Assembly (NCBI RefSeq): GCF_003206575.1
Contig: NZ_PZJO01000001.1
Span: 336,720-400,719, forward strand
Direction of reading: 5' to 3'
Origin: Salinicola endophyticus
GTDB taxonomy: Bacteria; Pseudomonadota; Gammaproteobacteria; Pseudomonadales; Halomonadaceae
DNA: 64,000 nt
Shown: positions 20,385 through 30,182 of the stretch, one piece after another
How the letters are laid out: every line of letters begins with the position of its first letter
How positions within the stretch are numbered: the stretch's first letter is position 1
Program-made: the position numbers and the translations under genes
The notes under the pieces: model-generated
The model's database searches: none
What the model saw: only the letters and a program-made list of their open reading frames with translations
Told to the model about the DNA's origin: nothing

Positions 20385-21875
20385 GTGAAAAAAACCGACC
20401 CCATGGCGCTAACCCTCAAAAGCCCGCGCGACTGGCCGCGCCTGTCACGACTCAGCCTCAAGCTCTTCGTCATCATCCTGTTGACCAACGTGCTGATCAG
20501 CGGCCTCGTCTTCGTGTTCGTCTCGCGCAGCCTCGACCAGGGCTTCGTCAGCTATCTCGAACGCAGTCAGGCCTCCCGCGCGGAGACCCTGGCCAACGCC
20601 CTCGGCGAGCAGTGGGCGAGCCGCGGCAGCTGGCGCTGGCTGCGCGACAATCCGCGCGCCTGGCAGAGCCTGGTGCGCAGCCAGCTGTGGTCGAGCGAGC
20701 GCCGCCCGCCCAGCGGCATCGATCGCGAGCTGAGCGATGCCCGCGGCTATGTGCTGCTCGACGAGCTGAGCAATCCGGTGATCGGCGAGCCGCTGCTCGA
20801 CCCGCCGCCGCAGCGCGATCCCAACCTGCCGCCGCCGCCGGAGCCGCACTTCGTGCCCATCCGCAGCGGCGACAAGACCGTCGGCCAGCTCGGCTACCTG
20901 CCGCCGGAGCGGCTGATGGCGCGCATGGACCAGATCTTTCTCGACCGCCAGCAGCGCAACCTGATGATCATCGTCGGCTCGCTGTTCCTGGCCTCGCTGC
21001 TGCTCGCCAGCGGGCTGGCCTGGTGGCTGGGGCGCCGCGCCCGCCACATGACCCTGGCTACCCGCCGGCTGACCCTGGGCGACTACAGCGTGCGCCTCTC
21101 CGAGCGCGGCCGCGACGAGCTCTCCAGCCTCTCCGCCGACTTCAACCAGCTGGCCGAAACGCTGGAGGCCAACCGCCGCGCGCGCCAGCGCTGGGTGGCC
21201 GATATCGCGCATGAGCTGCGCACTCCGCTGGCGGTGCTGCGCGGCGAGATCGAAGCGATGCAGGACGGCGTGCGCGAGCTGAGCGTGGACAACCTGGGCT
21301 CGCTGCAGCAGGAGGTGGACCAGCTCGGCCATCTGGTCGAGGACCTGCGCCTGCTGGCCCAGAGCGATGCCGGGGCGCTCGACATGCATCTGATCCCGCT
21401 GGACCTCGAGGATTCACTGGTTCAGCGTCTCGACGACAGCCGCCTGCGCCTGGAGAGTCGCGGCCTGACGCTGACCCTGGAGACCGAGCCTGCCCTGGTG
21501 CGCGCCGATAGCCAGCGCCTGCGCCAGCTGTGGGACAACCTGCTCTCCAACACCATCGCCTACACCGACAGCCCCGGCTCGCTGCGGGTCAGCCTGAGGT
21601 GCCGGGCCCGCCACGCCGAAGTGATCTGGGAGGACACCGCCCCCGGCGTGGCCGAGAGCGATCTGCCGCGGCTCACCGAGCGTCTCTACCGGGTGGAGGG
21701 GTCGCGCAACCGCCGCAGCGGTGGCAGCGGCCTGGGACTGTCGATCGCCAGCGCCCTGATCGAGGCCCAGGGCGGCACCCTGGTACCCTCGCGCTCGCCC
21801 CTCGGCGGGCTGCGCTGGACCCTATCCTTTCCGCTGGAGATGGCAACGACGCCATCCGACAAGGAGCCGGCTTGA
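20385..21875 (+). CDS. baeS: Sensor histidine kinase, BaeS-like
   Basis: This is a 496-residue inner-membrane kinase. It has a transmembrane helix at about residues 24-47, a periplasmic sensor of about 140 residues with a proline-rich stretch, and a second helix at about 190-212. A HAMP linker follows, then the H-box DIAHELRTPLAVLRGEIEA (phospho-His about residue 275). That H-box and QDGVRELS are diagnostic of BaeS. The N-box (LWDNLLSNTIAYTD) and G-box (RRSGGSGLGLSIASAL) are present. BaeS in E. coli senses envelope stress. A GTG at 20385 is used as start; an ATG at 20403 is possible but has no ribosome-binding site. The stop overlaps the baeR start by one base. Confidence 0.88.
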   Translation: MKKTDPMALTLKSPRDWPRLSRLSLKLFVIILLTNVLISGLVFVFVSRSLDQGFVSYLERSQASRAETLANALGEQWASRGSWRWLRDNPRAWQSLVRSQLWSSERRPPSGIDRELSDARGYVLLDELSNPVIGEPLLDPPPQRDPNLPPPPEPHFVPIRSGDKTVGQLGYLPPERLMARMDQIFLDRQQRNLMIIVGSLFLASLLLASGLAWWLGRRARHMTLATRRLTLGDYSVRLSERGRDELSSLSADFNQLAETLEANRRARQRWVADIAHELRTPLAVLRGEIEAMQDGVRELSVDNLGSLQQEVDQLGHLVEDLRLLAQSDAGALDMHLIPLDLEDSLVQRLDDSRLRLESRGLTLTLETEPALVRADSQRLRQLWDNLLSNTIAYTDSPGSLRVSLRCRARHAEVIWEDTAPGVAESDLPRLTERLYRVEGSRNRRSGGSGLGLSIASALIEAQGGTLVPSRSPLGGLRWTLSFPLEMATTPSDKEPA

Positions 21876-22567
21876 TGAACGACACCATTCTGATCGTCGA
21901 GGACGAACCCAAGATCGCGCGGCTGATCGCCGACTACCTCTCCAAGAGCGGCTACGCCTCGGACCATATCGACCACGGCAACGCGGTGATGGAGTGGCTC
22001 GCCGAGCAGACGCCGATGCTGGTCCTGCTCGATCTGATGCTGCCGGGCACCGACGGCCTCACCCTGTGCCGTCAGATTCGCGAGCGCTACCCGGCGCTGC
22101 CGGTGATCATGCTCACCGCCCGGGTCGAGGAGGTCGACCGCCTGCTGGGGCTGGAGCTGGGTGCGGACGACTATATCTGCAAGCCGTTCAGCCCGCGCGA
22201 GGTGGTCGCCCGGGTCAAGGCGGTGCTGCGCCGCACCCACGGCGCGGCAGGCGCCGAGACGGAGCTGGCCGAGGAGGAGCGCCTGGTGCTCGACGAGGAT
22301 GGCTGGCGCGCCCTGGCCGGCGGCCAGGATCTGGGCCTGACCGCGGTCGAATTCCAGCTGCTCAAGGTGATGATGCAGAGCCCCGGGCGGATCTTCTCCC
22401 GCGATCAGCTGATGGATCACATGTACCGCGACCACCGCATCGTCTCCGAGCGCACCGTCGACAGCCACGTCAAGAAGCTGCGGCGCAAGATCGCCGACAT
22501 CTGGCCCGAACGCGACATCATCCGCTCGGTCTACGGCGTCGGCTACAAGTACCAGCCGGAGGAGTGA
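21875..22567 (+). CDS. baeR: Response regulator, BaeR-like (OmpR family)
   Basis: The 230-residue regulator has a receiver domain with acidic pocket ILIVEDEPK, phospho-acceptor Asp53 in LLDLMLPG, and conserved Lys in ICKPFS (about residue 104). The C-terminal winged helix (LTAVEFQLLKVMMQSPGRIF ... VDSHVKKLRRKI ... GVGYKY) is OmpR/PhoB-type. It overlaps baeS (TGATG), so kinase and regulator are co-translated partners. In E. coli, BaeR activates multidrug efflux genes. No such pump is adjacent here, so the regulon must lie elsewhere. The start follows AAGGAGCCGGCTTG. Confidence 0.9.
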   Translation: MNDTILIVEDEPKIARLIADYLSKSGYASDHIDHGNAVMEWLAEQTPMLVLLDLMLPGTDGLTLCRQIRERYPALPVIMLTARVEEVDRLLGLELGADDYICKPFSPREVVARVKAVLRRTHGAAGAETELAEEERLVLDEDGWRALAGGQDLGLTAVEFQLLKVMMQSPGRIFSRDQLMDHMYRDHRIVSERTVDSHVKKLRRKIADIWPERDIIRSVYGVGYKYQPEE

Positions 22568-22589
22568 AGGCGGCGCGGTGACGACACGC

Positions 22590-23123
22590 TCAACTGGCCG
22601 CCTGCACGAAGGTCTCGGCGTCCGCCGCGGAGAAGAACATCAAGGTGACCTCGAGGGCCGGCAGTTGGGGGAGACGCTCGCGCATCACGTCGGCGACCAC
22701 TCTCGCCGCCTCGGCGCTCGGGTAGCCGTAGACCCCGGTGGAGATGGCGGGAAAGGCCAGCCGCGTGAAGCCCTGATCGGCGGCCAGCGCCAGGGCGTTG
22801 CGGTAGCAGGCGGCGAGCTGCCCGCGCGGCTCCTCGGACTCGGCATACACCGGCCCGACGGTATGGACGACGTACTCTGCCGGCAGCCGAAAGCCGGGGG
22901 TCAGCGCCACCTGGCCCACCGGCAACCCGTCCGGCCAGATCGTGCGTCGCAGCTCTCGACACGCCTCGAGCAGCTGCGGCCCGGCCGCACGGTGAATCGC
23001 ACCATCGACGCCACCGCCCCCCAGCAGGCTGCGGTTGGCCGCGTTGACGATGGCATCGCCGTCGAAACGGGTGATATCGCCCTCGGCGACCGAGAGGCGC
23101 CCCTGGCGGTGGTGAATCTGCAT
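22590..23123 (-). CDS. ymdB: Macrodomain protein, O-acetyl-ADP-ribose deacetylase-like (YmdB)
   Basis: The 177-residue single macrodomain shows VAEGDITRFDGDAIVNAANRSLLGGGGVDGAIHRAAG, the ADP-ribose-binding loop with catalytic-type Asn/Asp. It also has LAFPAISTGVYGYPSAEAARVV, the second phosphate-binding loop. MacroD-type enzymes remove acetyl from O-acetyl-ADP-ribose and can remove mono-ADP-ribose from proteins. The start has a strong GAGGAGG ribosome-binding site. It is cytosolic and lies tail-to-tail with baeR (22-bp gap). No ADP-ribosyltransferase neighbour is present, so a toxin-antitoxin role is not suggested. Confidence 0.92.
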   Translation of the reverse strand: MQIHHRQGRLSVAEGDITRFDGDAIVNAANRSLLGGGGVDGAIHRAAGPQLLEACRELRRTIWPDGLPVGQVALTPGFRLPAEYVVHTVGPVYAESEEPRGQLAACYRNALALAADQGFTRLAFPAISTGVYGYPSAEAARVVADVMRERLPQLPALEVTLMFFSAADAETFVQAAS

Positions 23124-23211
23124 CGCGACCTCCTCTGAAGGCTGTCGTCCTCACTCTAGCCCCGACCTCGCCCCACGACCAACACGGCACCAGCGCCCGA
23201 CGCCAGGCCGG

Positions 23212-23973
23212 CTATCGGCCCTGAGGCTGTTTGCTCTCCTGCGACTGCTTGTCGAACGCCATGACCAGGATCGGCGGACGCCTGAGATGTTCGGCCAGCC
23301 GTGGCTGCGCCGCGAGGGCCTCCGCCGTGGGCTGAGGCTCGAGAACCCGGGCGATCGACAGTCCGGCCGCCAGCGCCGTGCCCAGATAGGTCTCTAGCGT
23401 CCTGTGATATTTGATCACGCCATCGACGAACCAGGTGGTCGCGCGCCGTCCCTCGAGGAAATAGTCGTCTACCGGCCAGTGCAGTCGTGGTCTTTGCGCC
23501 GAGTCGTGCCAGCCAGCGAGCAGCGCGGTGCAAACCGGATGCTCCACCGAGAGTACGAGAAGCCCGCCGGGCCGCAAGGCGGCGGCGACTTTATCCATGA
23601 CACGTCCGAGGTCTTCGACGTAGTGCAGACACATCGAAGCTACCGCCACATCATAGGCCTCGGCGTCGAACTCGGCGTCCTCCAGGGCGCTCACCTGGAA
23701 ACGAATGCGCTCGTCCCGATAGTGCCGTCTCGCCTCGGCGATCATCTTTTCCGAGATATCGACGCCAACGTAGCGCCGCGCGCCCTGTCCCAGGCAGTAG
23801 CCGGAGAACTTGCCGAAACCGCAGCCAAGATCGAGGACATCCAGGCCGTTCAGCGTGGGCAGCAGACGCCGGACGGCGGGCTCTTCGAGGGCAGCATTGA
23901 GACCGCCTTCGCGCTCGCGAAGCGCCATGTAGCCACTGAAGAAATCGGGATTGTCGTAGATATTCTGCTTCAT
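23212..23973 (-). CDS. Class I SAM-dependent methyltransferase
   Basis: This 253-residue protein starts at the ATG at 23973 (MKQNIYDNPDFFSGYMALRE), where homology begins; the frame is open to 24024. Rossmann-fold motif I is LDVLDLGCGFGKFSGYCL (about residues 46-63), followed by the acidic VGVDISEKMI and the motif II region YDVAVASMCLHYVEDLG. The C-terminal VDDYFLEGRRATTWFVDGVIKYHRTLETYL resembles small-molecule or lipid methyltransferases of the UbiE/Coq5-like superfamily. The substrate cannot be deduced. It stands alone between the macrodomain gene and the fructose operon, in the same direction as both. Confidence 0.85.
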   Translation of the reverse strand: MKQNIYDNPDFFSGYMALREREGGLNAALEEPAVRRLLPTLNGLDVLDLGCGFGKFSGYCLGQGARRYVGVDISEKMIAEARRHYRDERIRFQVSALEDAEFDAEAYDVAVASMCLHYVEDLGRVMDKVAAALRPGGLLVLSVEHPVCTALLAGWHDSAQRPRLHWPVDDYFLEGRRATTWFVDGVIKYHRTLETYLGTALAAGLSIARVLEPQPTAEALAAQPRLAEHLRRPPILVMAFDKQSQESKQPQGR

Positions 23974-24127
23974 CGGATGGGCCCGGGTTCGGGATTGGCA
24001 GGGTGGCGTCAGGCATACAGCCACCCACGCACCGCTATGGCGCCCCTATGGCAGATAGCCTCTTCGCCTGAGCGCAAGGCTATAGGGTAGCGCATGGCAG
24101 TAGTGACAGCGCCCCCCTGAAACGCAA

Positions 24128-24152
24128 GACGCCGGCGCAGGGCGCCGGCGTC
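24128..24152 (-). terminator. Terminator hairpin after the fruBKA operon
   Basis: An 11-bp stem (GACGCCGGCGC / GCGCCGGCGTC) with a 3-base loop lies 24 bp past the fruA stop. On the minus strand it is followed by TTGCGTTT, a weak U-tract. Confidence 0.65.
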
Positions 24153-24175
24153 GATACCGCGAACCGCGCTCGGCC

Positions 24176-25990
24176 TCAGCCGGCGCGCTGGCCGCTGCCG
24201 AGGGCGCCAGTGCCCTCGTCGGCGACCGCCGGCAGCTCGCTCTCGCCGCGCTTGAGCAGCGCATAGCCGATCCCGGTGACCAGCGACCCGGCGGCGATGG
24301 CGACCAGATAGAGCAGCGCCATGTTGACCGCGTTGGGGATCAGCAGCACGAACAGGCCGCCGTGGGGCGCCATCAGCTTGATCCCGAACCACATCGACAG
24401 CGCACCAGTGACCGCGCCGCCGATCATCGCCAGCGGAATCACCCGCAGCGGGTCCTTGGCGGCGAACGGGATCGCCCCCTCGGTGATGAAGCAAAGCCCC
24501 AGCACGAAGGAGGCCTTGCCCGCTTCGCGTTCCGGCTGCGAGAACTTGCCCCGCGCCAGCAGCGTAGCGATGCCCATGGCGATCGGGGGCACCATGCCGG
24601 CGGCCATGATCGCCGCCATCGGCATGTAGGTCTCGGTGGAGAGCAGACCGACGCCGAAGGTGTAGGCCGCCTTGTTGACCGGGCCGCCCATGTCGAAGCA
24701 CATCATCGCGCCCAGCAGCATCCCCAGCAGCACCGCATTGGTGGAGCCCATGTTATTGAGGAACTGGGTCAGCCCGGCGAGGATCGCCGCCACCGGCGTG
24801 CCCACCACGTAGATCATCACCAGGCCGGTGAACAGGCTCGCCAGCAGCGGGATGATCAGGATCGGCTTGAGCGACTCGACGCTCGCCGGCAGCTTGACGT
24901 AGCGGGTCACCGCCGACGCCGAATAACCGGCCAGGAAACCGGCGAGAATCCCGCCGATGAAGCCGGCGCCCAGGGTCGAGGCCAGCATACCGCCGATCAT
25001 GCCCGGGGCGATGCCGGGGCGGTCGGCGATCGAGTAGGCGATATAGCCGGCCAGCACCGGCACCATCAGTTTGAACGCCGTGCCGCCGCCGATCTGCATC
25101 AGCGCCGCGGCCAGGGTGCCCTCCTGCTCGAAGGCCTTGATCCCGAACACGAACGAGAGCGCGATACACAAACCGCCCGCCACCACCATCGGCAGCATGA
25201 ACGACACCCCGGTCAGCAGGTGCTTGTAGAGGCCACGCTCCTTGGCGCTCTTGCGCGCACCGCCGCCGGCCCCTGCGCTGCCGCTCTTGGGCGCGCCGCT
25301 CGACTCGACCTGGGCCTCGGCCAGCGCCGTCTCCAGAGTCTGCTTGGGCTGCTTGAGTGCGGCACCGGTGGAGGTGCGGTAGATCGGCTTGCCGGCGAAG
25401 CGGGTGTCGTCGACCTCGATATCGCAGGCCAGCACCACCACGTCGGCGGCGTCGATGTCGTCGGCAGTCAGCGCGTTCTGCGCCCCCACCGAGCCCTGGG
25501 TCTCGACATGGATCGCGTGCCCCATCGCCTTGCCCGCCTGGGCCAGGGCCTCCGCCGCCATGAAGGTGTGCGCCACCCCGGTGGGGCAGGCGGTCACCGC
25601 GACGATGCGCCGCTGGCCGGCGCTGGCCGCGGCCTGGGGCGAGGTCGCTGCCGCCGCGCTGTCACCAGCGGTGGCGGCCTCGAAGGTCGCCGCCTCGCGC
25701 GCGGCGCGTTCGAGGAAGGCATCCGGATCGGGCAGCGCCTGATGGATCGGCGCGCGGAACAGCCGCTTGCCGTCGAAGCGCTGTGGCTGAGGCACGCTCT
25801 CGGCCGCGACCACCACCAGCTCGGCCGCCGCGATGGCCTCGGCGGAGACCGGGGTCACCGCCTCCAGCTCGCCGTGCATCTCCACCGACACCTGCCAGCC
25901 CAGCCGTTTGGCGGCCTGTTCGAGCCGCCGCGCACCCAGGAAGGTCGTCGCCATGCCGCTGGGGCAGGCGGTAATCAGAATGACATTCAT
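24176..25990 (-). CDS. fruA: PTS fructose-specific EIIB'BC component (FruA)
   Basis: The 604-residue protein takes up fructose and phosphorylates it to fructose-1-phosphate. An N-terminal EIIB' domain (ITACPSGMATTFLGA) precedes the active EIIB domain, whose phospho-Cys sits in AVTACPTGVAHTFMAAEAL (about residue 127). The EIIC membrane domain starts near residue 250 (KHLLTGVSFMLPMVVAGGL) with roughly nine hydrophobic segments and the GFIGGILAGFLAGY and FDMGGPVNKAAY motifs. E. coli FruA is 563 residues; the linker is longer here. The start at 25990 overlaps the fruK stop as ATGA. It is the last gene of the operon fruB-fruK-fruA, receiving phosphate from FruB. Confidence 0.96.
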   Translation of the reverse strand: MNVILITACPSGMATTFLGARRLEQAAKRLGWQVSVEMHGELEAVTPVSAEAIAAAELVVVAAESVPQPQRFDGKRLFRAPIHQALPDPDAFLERAAREAATFEAATAGDSAAAATSPQAAASAGQRRIVAVTACPTGVAHTFMAAEALAQAGKAMGHAIHVETQGSVGAQNALTADDIDAADVVVLACDIEVDDTRFAGKPIYRTSTGAALKQPKQTLETALAEAQVESSGAPKSGSAGAGGGARKSAKERGLYKHLLTGVSFMLPMVVAGGLCIALSFVFGIKAFEQEGTLAAALMQIGGGTAFKLMVPVLAGYIAYSIADRPGIAPGMIGGMLASTLGAGFIGGILAGFLAGYSASAVTRYVKLPASVESLKPILIIPLLASLFTGLVMIYVVGTPVAAILAGLTQFLNNMGSTNAVLLGMLLGAMMCFDMGGPVNKAAYTFGVGLLSTETYMPMAAIMAAGMVPPIAMGIATLLARGKFSQPEREAGKASFVLGLCFITEGAIPFAAKDPLRVIPLAMIGGAVTGALSMWFGIKLMAPHGGLFVLLIPNAVNMALLYLVAIAAGSLVTGIGYALLKRGESELPAVADEGTGALGSGQRAG

Positions 25991-26964
25991 GCGCTCTCCC
26001 CCGCGTGCGTCGTCTCGTCGAGCCGCTGCACGCGCGTTTTTTGAAGTAGTTCGGAAAAATCTGCGGCCTCGGGCCGACCCACACCGACATGCCTTACTGC
26101 GTCCGCGGCCAGCGCAGTGGCGAAGCGCAGCACCTGTGCCGGCGGCTGGCCGTCGAGGATGCCGTGGAGCATGCCGGCGACCAGGGTGTCGCCGGCACCC
26201 ACGGTGTTGACCACGGTCACCCGAGGCGGCTCGGCCAGCCACTCGCCGCGTCGGCTGACCCAGATCAGGCCCTCGCCGCCGAGCGACAGCAGCGCCTCCT
26301 CGACGCCTGCCCGATGCAGCCGCCGCGCCGCCTCGCACTGCGCCTCGCGGGTGTCGAGCGTGGCGCCGGCCCAGGCTGCCAGCTCATGCTCGTTGGGCTT
26401 CACTGCGCTGGGCGGCACCGCCAGCGCAGCCTCCAGCGCCGGCCCGCTGGTATCCACCCAGACCGCCACGCCGGTGGCCTTGAGCATGGCCACCAGCGCG
26501 GCGAAATCCGCCGCGGTGACGCCCGGCGGCAGGCTACCGGTGAGAACCACCGCCCCTGGTGCCCGCTCGCGGCAGTGTGCCGAGAGACGCTGGTGCAGCG
26601 CCTCGAGCGCCTCGGAAGACACGTGCAGCCCAGGGCCGTTGATATCGGTCACGCGGCCGTCGTCTTCGGCGATCTTGGCGTTGATGCGCGTCTCGCCCGG
26701 CAGGCGCAGGCTGGCATCTTCGATCCCCGCCTGGGCGCAGGCGGCCACGAAAGGAGCGTCGTTGTCGCCCCCCAGCAGCCCGGAGAGCGTCACGCGATGG
26801 CCCAGCGCCGCCAGCACCCGGGCCACGTTGAGCCCCTTGCCGGCGGCCGCCAGCTGGCTCGACTGGGTGCGGTTGACCGCCCCCAGGGTCAGCGCCGGCA
26901 GCCCGATCGACAGGTCCAGTGCCGGATTGAGGGTCACCACCAGAATCTCGTGTGCACTCGCCAT
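25987..26964 (-). CDS. fruK: 1-phosphofructokinase (FruK)
   Basis: This 325-residue PfkB/ribokinase-family enzyme converts fructose-1-phosphate plus ATP to fructose-1,6-bisphosphate. It shows the N-terminal LNPALDLSI and AAGKGLNVARVLAALG motif. The C-terminal PfkB signature has its catalytic Asp in NTVGAGDTLVAGMLHG (about residue 258). The ATG at 26964 was chosen because the conserved HEILVVTLNPALD strand follows directly. It overlaps the fruB stop by one base and the fruA start by four bases, showing tight translational coupling. Confidence 0.96.
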   Translation of the reverse strand: MASAHEILVVTLNPALDLSIGLPALTLGAVNRTQSSQLAAAGKGLNVARVLAALGHRVTLSGLLGGDNDAPFVAACAQAGIEDASLRLPGETRINAKIAEDDGRVTDINGPGLHVSSEALEALHQRLSAHCRERAPGAVVLTGSLPPGVTAADFAALVAMLKATGVAVWVDTSGPALEAALAVPPSAVKPNEHELAAWAGATLDTREAQCEAARRLHRAGVEEALLSLGGEGLIWVSRRGEWLAEPPRVTVVNTVGAGDTLVAGMLHGILDGQPPAQVLRFATALAADAVRHVGVGRPEAADFSELLQKTRVQRLDETTHAGESA

Positions 26965-29852
26965 CAGAGCGCCTCCAGGGCATCGCGCACGGCCTGGCTG
27001 GTAGCCTGGGCCAGGGCGGTGCGCGCATGGTGTTGGGCGCTCTCCTGGGTGATGCCGCGCAGGCGCGCCTTGACCATCGGCACCTGGCGCACCGAGACCG
27101 ACAGCTCGTCGACGCCCAGCCCCACCAGTACCGGCACCGCGGCGGCATCCGAGCCCAACTCGCCGCACACCCCGACCCACTTGCCCTCGGCATGGGCGGC
27201 ATCCACCGTCATCTGGATCAGTCGCAGTACCGCCGGGTGCAGGCCGTCGGCCTGGGCCGAGAGGGTCGCGTGGCCGCGGTCGATCGCCAGGGTGTACTGG
27301 GTCAGGTCATTGGTGCCGATGGAGAAGAAGTCGACCTCGGCGGCCAGGCTAGGCGCCAGCAGCGCCGCCGAGGGAATCTCGATCATCACCCCGACCTGGA
27401 CGTCGCCGGCGCCGATCTCCGCCTGCAGGCGGTCGACGATGGCACGCGCCTGGCGGTACTCGTCGACGTCCTTGACCATCGGGAACATGATCCGCAACGG
27501 GCGTTCACCAGCGGCGGTCAACAGCGCCCGCAGCTGGGTCTCGAGCACCTCGGGCCGGGTCAGCGCCAGGCGCAGCCCGCGCAGGCCGAGGAAGGGATTG
27601 TCCTCGGCCGGCACCGGCCAGTAGGGCAGCGGCTTGTCACCGCCCACGTCCAGAGTACGCGCCACCAGCGGGCGTCCGTCGAGGGCGTCGAAGGCGCGCC
27701 GGTACTCGCCGATCTGGGTCTCCAGATCGGGGGCTTCCGGATGCGCCATGAAGATGAACTCGGTGCGCAGCAGCCCCACGCCCTCGGCGCCCTGCTCCAC
27801 CGCGTCGGCGGCGTGGGCGGTATTGCCCAGGTTGGCGGCGACCTCGATCCGCTTGCCGTCGGCGGTGCGCCCCTCTTCGAAGCGCGCCCCGTGGGCCTCA
27901 CGGCGCAGGCGTTCGAGCTCCTTGAGCCGCAGTTCGGCACGGTCGCGGCGCTCGGCGGAGGGACGCACGATGACACGCCCGAGATCGCCGTCGAGGATCA
28001 GGTCGTCGTCGTTGTTCAGGGTCAGCGCCCGCTCGCCGGCGCCGACCACCGCGGGGATGCCCAGCGCCCGCGCCAGGATCGCGCTGTGCGAGGTGGCGCC
28101 GCCACGCGCGGTGAGCAGCCCGCGCACCTGGGCGGTATCCAGCCGCGCCACGTCGGAGGGGCCGATATCGTCGGTGACCAGGATATAGGGGCGTTGCGGC
28201 GGTGTCGGCAGCTCCACCCCGCACAGCACGCCGAGCACCCGGCGGCCGACATCGCGCAGGTCGGCGGCCCGCTCGGCCAGCAGGCGGTCGGCCAGCACTT
28301 CCTGGGCGCGGGCCGCGGTATCGATCGCCTGCCACCAGGCCGCCTCGGCGCTGAGGCCATCACGCATGCCCTCGAACGCCGCCTCGTGCAGCTCCGGGTC
28401 GTCGAGCATCTCGGCGTGCATGGAGAGAATCTCGGCCACGTCACCGCCCTTGGCGGTGCCGATCAGCGCCTGCAGCTGGCGCCGCGCTTCGTCGAGCGCT
28501 GCCTGCAGGCGTTCACGCTGGCGCTCCGCCGGGCCCTGCTTGTCGGCGGCCAGGTCGCGGGCGCGCTCGGGGTAATCGAAGTCCGGCGCGCGCATCACAT
28601 AGGCCGGAGCGATCGCCAGGCCCGGCGAGGCGGCGGTGGCCGGCAGCACGCCATCATCCTCGAGCGGTTCGAGCGGCGCCTCGACCTCGCGCCGGGCGGC
28701 GCGGCTGGCACCAGCGGCGGCGGCCTCGGCGAGCGGCCTCACCGCCTCGCCCAGCCCGCTCTCCACCGCCGCGACCATCGCAGCCAACGCCGTCTCGGCG
28801 CCCTCGCCTTCGGCGGAGAAGATCAGCGTCTGGCCGCGCCGCGCGCCGAGCCCGATCACCTTGGTCAGACTCGCCGCCGAGACCGACTCGGCGCTGCCCT
28901 CGAGCAGGCGCACACGCACCGGCAGCGCCTGTTCGCGCGCCGTCTGCACCAGCAGCTTGGCCGGCCGCGCGTGCAGGCCATGGGCGTTGAGCAGGGTGAC
29001 CCGGGCGGTCTGGGCACTGCTCGACTCACCGGAGAGACGCATCAGCACCCCGTCGGCGTCGGCATCCACCAGCGCCTCGCCCTGCCCGCTGTCGAGCAGA
29101 TCGGCAAGGCGCGCCAGCAGATCACGGTGGGCGTCATCGAGGGCCGCCACGCAGAACACGCCGTTGACCGGCCCGCGCGGGCCGCTGAAGGCGCGCTCCG
29201 GCGTCGCCAGCGAGAGCGCCGGCTGCTTGACGCCGCAGTCGGCGCTGACCAGCCACAGGCCCTGCCCCAGGGCGACCGGCTCCTGGGTGTTGATCGCCGC
29301 GACGAAGCTGGCATCGACACACTCCGCCTGGCGCAGCCGTGCCGCCGCTGCCAGCGCCAGCTCGAAGCGGTCGCGGGCGGGGAAGTTGAGACACAGGGTG
29401 TCGGCATCCAGGCGCGCCTTGGGCCGCGGACGCGACAGCAGCGCGATCATCTCCTCGGCACTGTCGGCGGCGGCCAGGCGCTCGGCGACCCCTTCGGCGT
29501 CGAGCACATGGGTCAGCTGACGCAGCACGTCGAGGTGCTCGTCGCTGGAGGCAGCAATGGTCACCAGCAGATAGACGCGATTGCCATCGTGCCACTCGAC
29601 CCCTTGCGGGAACTGCAGCAGCCGCACGCCGGTGTGGTGGATCTGGCTGCGGCTCTCCGGCGTGCCGTGGGGAATCGCGATGCCGCTGCCCAGATAGGTC
29701 GAGCCCTGGGCCTCACGGGCGTGCAGTGCATCGCGATAGGCGGGTTCGACCAGCCCGGCCTGATGGAGCGACGCCGCGGCCTGGTCGAGGGCGTCCTGCC
29801 AGCCGTCGGCGCGGCAGTCGAGGGCCGCATCTTGCGGCGTGAGGGTCAGCAT
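26964..29852 (-). CDS. fruB: Multiphosphoryl transfer protein FruB (EIIA-HPr-EI fusion)
   Basis: A single 962-residue protein carries the phosphate chain from PEP to FruA. The N-terminal EIIA(Fru) domain has its phospho-His in [11 protein letters not shown] (His62). A central HPr domain has the active His in [14 protein letters not shown] (about residue 295). Enzyme I follows from about residue 400, with phospho-His motif [21 protein letters not shown] and PEP-site motif [21 protein letters not shown]. coli FruB lacks the EI domain; the three-domain form is found in Pseudomonas, Xanthomonas and halomonads and makes the system independent of ptsI/ptsH. It is the first gene of fruBKA and is divergent from the Cra-like regulator across a 330-bp gap. 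Confidence 0.96.
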   Translation of the reverse strand: MLTLTPQDAALDCRADGWQDALDQAAASLHQAGLVEPAYRDALHAREAQGSTYLGSGIAIPHGTPESRSQIHHTGVRLLQFPQGVEWHDGNRVYLLVTIAASSDEHLDVLRQLTHVLDAEGVAERLAAADSAEEMIALLSRPRPKARLDADTLCLNFPARDRFELALAAAARLRQAECVDASFVAAINTQEPVALGQGLWLVSADCGVKQPALSLATPERAFSGPRGPVNGVFCVAALDDAHRDLLARLADLLDSGQGEALVDADADGVLMRLSGESSSAQTARVTLLNAHGLHARPAKLLVQTAREQALPVRVRLLEGSAESVSAASLTKVIGLGARRGQTLIFSAEGEGAETALAAMVAAVESGLGEAVRPLAEAAAAGASRAARREVEAPLEPLEDDGVLPATAASPGLAIAPAYVMRAPDFDYPERARDLAADKQGPAERQRERLQAALDEARRQLQALIGTAKGGDVAEILSMHAEMLDDPELHEAAFEGMRDGLSAEAAWWQAIDTAARAQEVLADRLLAERAADLRDVGRRVLGVLCGVELPTPPQRPYILVTDDIGPSDVARLDTAQVRGLLTARGGATSHSAILARALGIPAVVGAGERALTLNNDDDLILDGDLGRVIVRPSAERRDRAELRLKELERLRREAHGARFEEGRTADGKRIEVAANLGNTAHAADAVEQGAEGVGLLRTEFIFMAHPEAPDLETQIGEYRRAFDALDGRPLVARTLDVGGDKPLPYWPVPAEDNPFLGLRGLRLALTRPEVLETQLRALLTAAGERPLRIMFPMVKDVDEYRQARAIVDRLQAEIGAGDVQVGVMIEIPSAALLAPSLAAEVDFFSIGTNDLTQYTLAIDRGHATLSAQADGLHPAVLRLIQMTVDAAHAEGKWVGVCGELGSDAAAVPVLVGLGVDELSVSVRQVPMVKARLRGITQESAQHHARTALAQATSQAVRDALEAL

Positions 29853-30013
29853 GTCGGTCTCTCCCGGAAGCGGTGTTGGCGACGCTCAGAGCCCACTCTA
29901 CTCAGTCGCGGTCGGCGGCGTCACCGCTGTCGCTCTGGACGCGACGATCACCGCCGGCAAGCGCGGGGCCGACGCCGCGATCTCGAGCCCGGCCGCGGCG
30001 TCGATCAGAATGA

Positions 30014-30027
30014 GCTGAATCGTGTCA
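30014..30027. promoter_or_regulatory. Putative Cra/FruR operator
   Basis: GCTGAATCGTGTCA matches 13 of 14 positions of the E. coli-type Cra box GCTGAATCGTTTCA. It lies in the 330-bp fruB-cra intergenic region (29853-30182), 162 bp ahead of fruB. It is placed to let the divergent regulator repress fruBKA until fructose-1-phosphate accumulates. No confident -35/-10 pair was found around it. Confidence 0.6.
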
Positions 30028-30182
30028 CCTAATGGCGTTATGCTCGTCGTTACGCCGGCGTTTGACAAGCTAGACCTTCGCAGGACGCCGCCGTCCACGA
30101 CACCGACCGTATGCCCGGGGCTGGGCCGCCCCGCCGCGACGGGTTATGGTGCCAAGCGTTCGCACGACCCGGAGACCCCGTG

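Noticed and set aside
22590-23973. Macrodomain plus methyltransferase as a defence or toxin-antitoxin pair
   Set aside because: There is no ADP-ribosyltransferase (DarT-like) partner and no toxin. Both proteins look like ordinary housekeeping members of their families.
26952-30032. Very long plus-strand open frame (over 1000 codons) opposite fruB
   Set aside because: The minus strand carries unmistakable EIIA, HPr and EI motifs. The plus frame is rich in His, Arg, Gln and Gly, typical of antisense frames in GC-rich genes.
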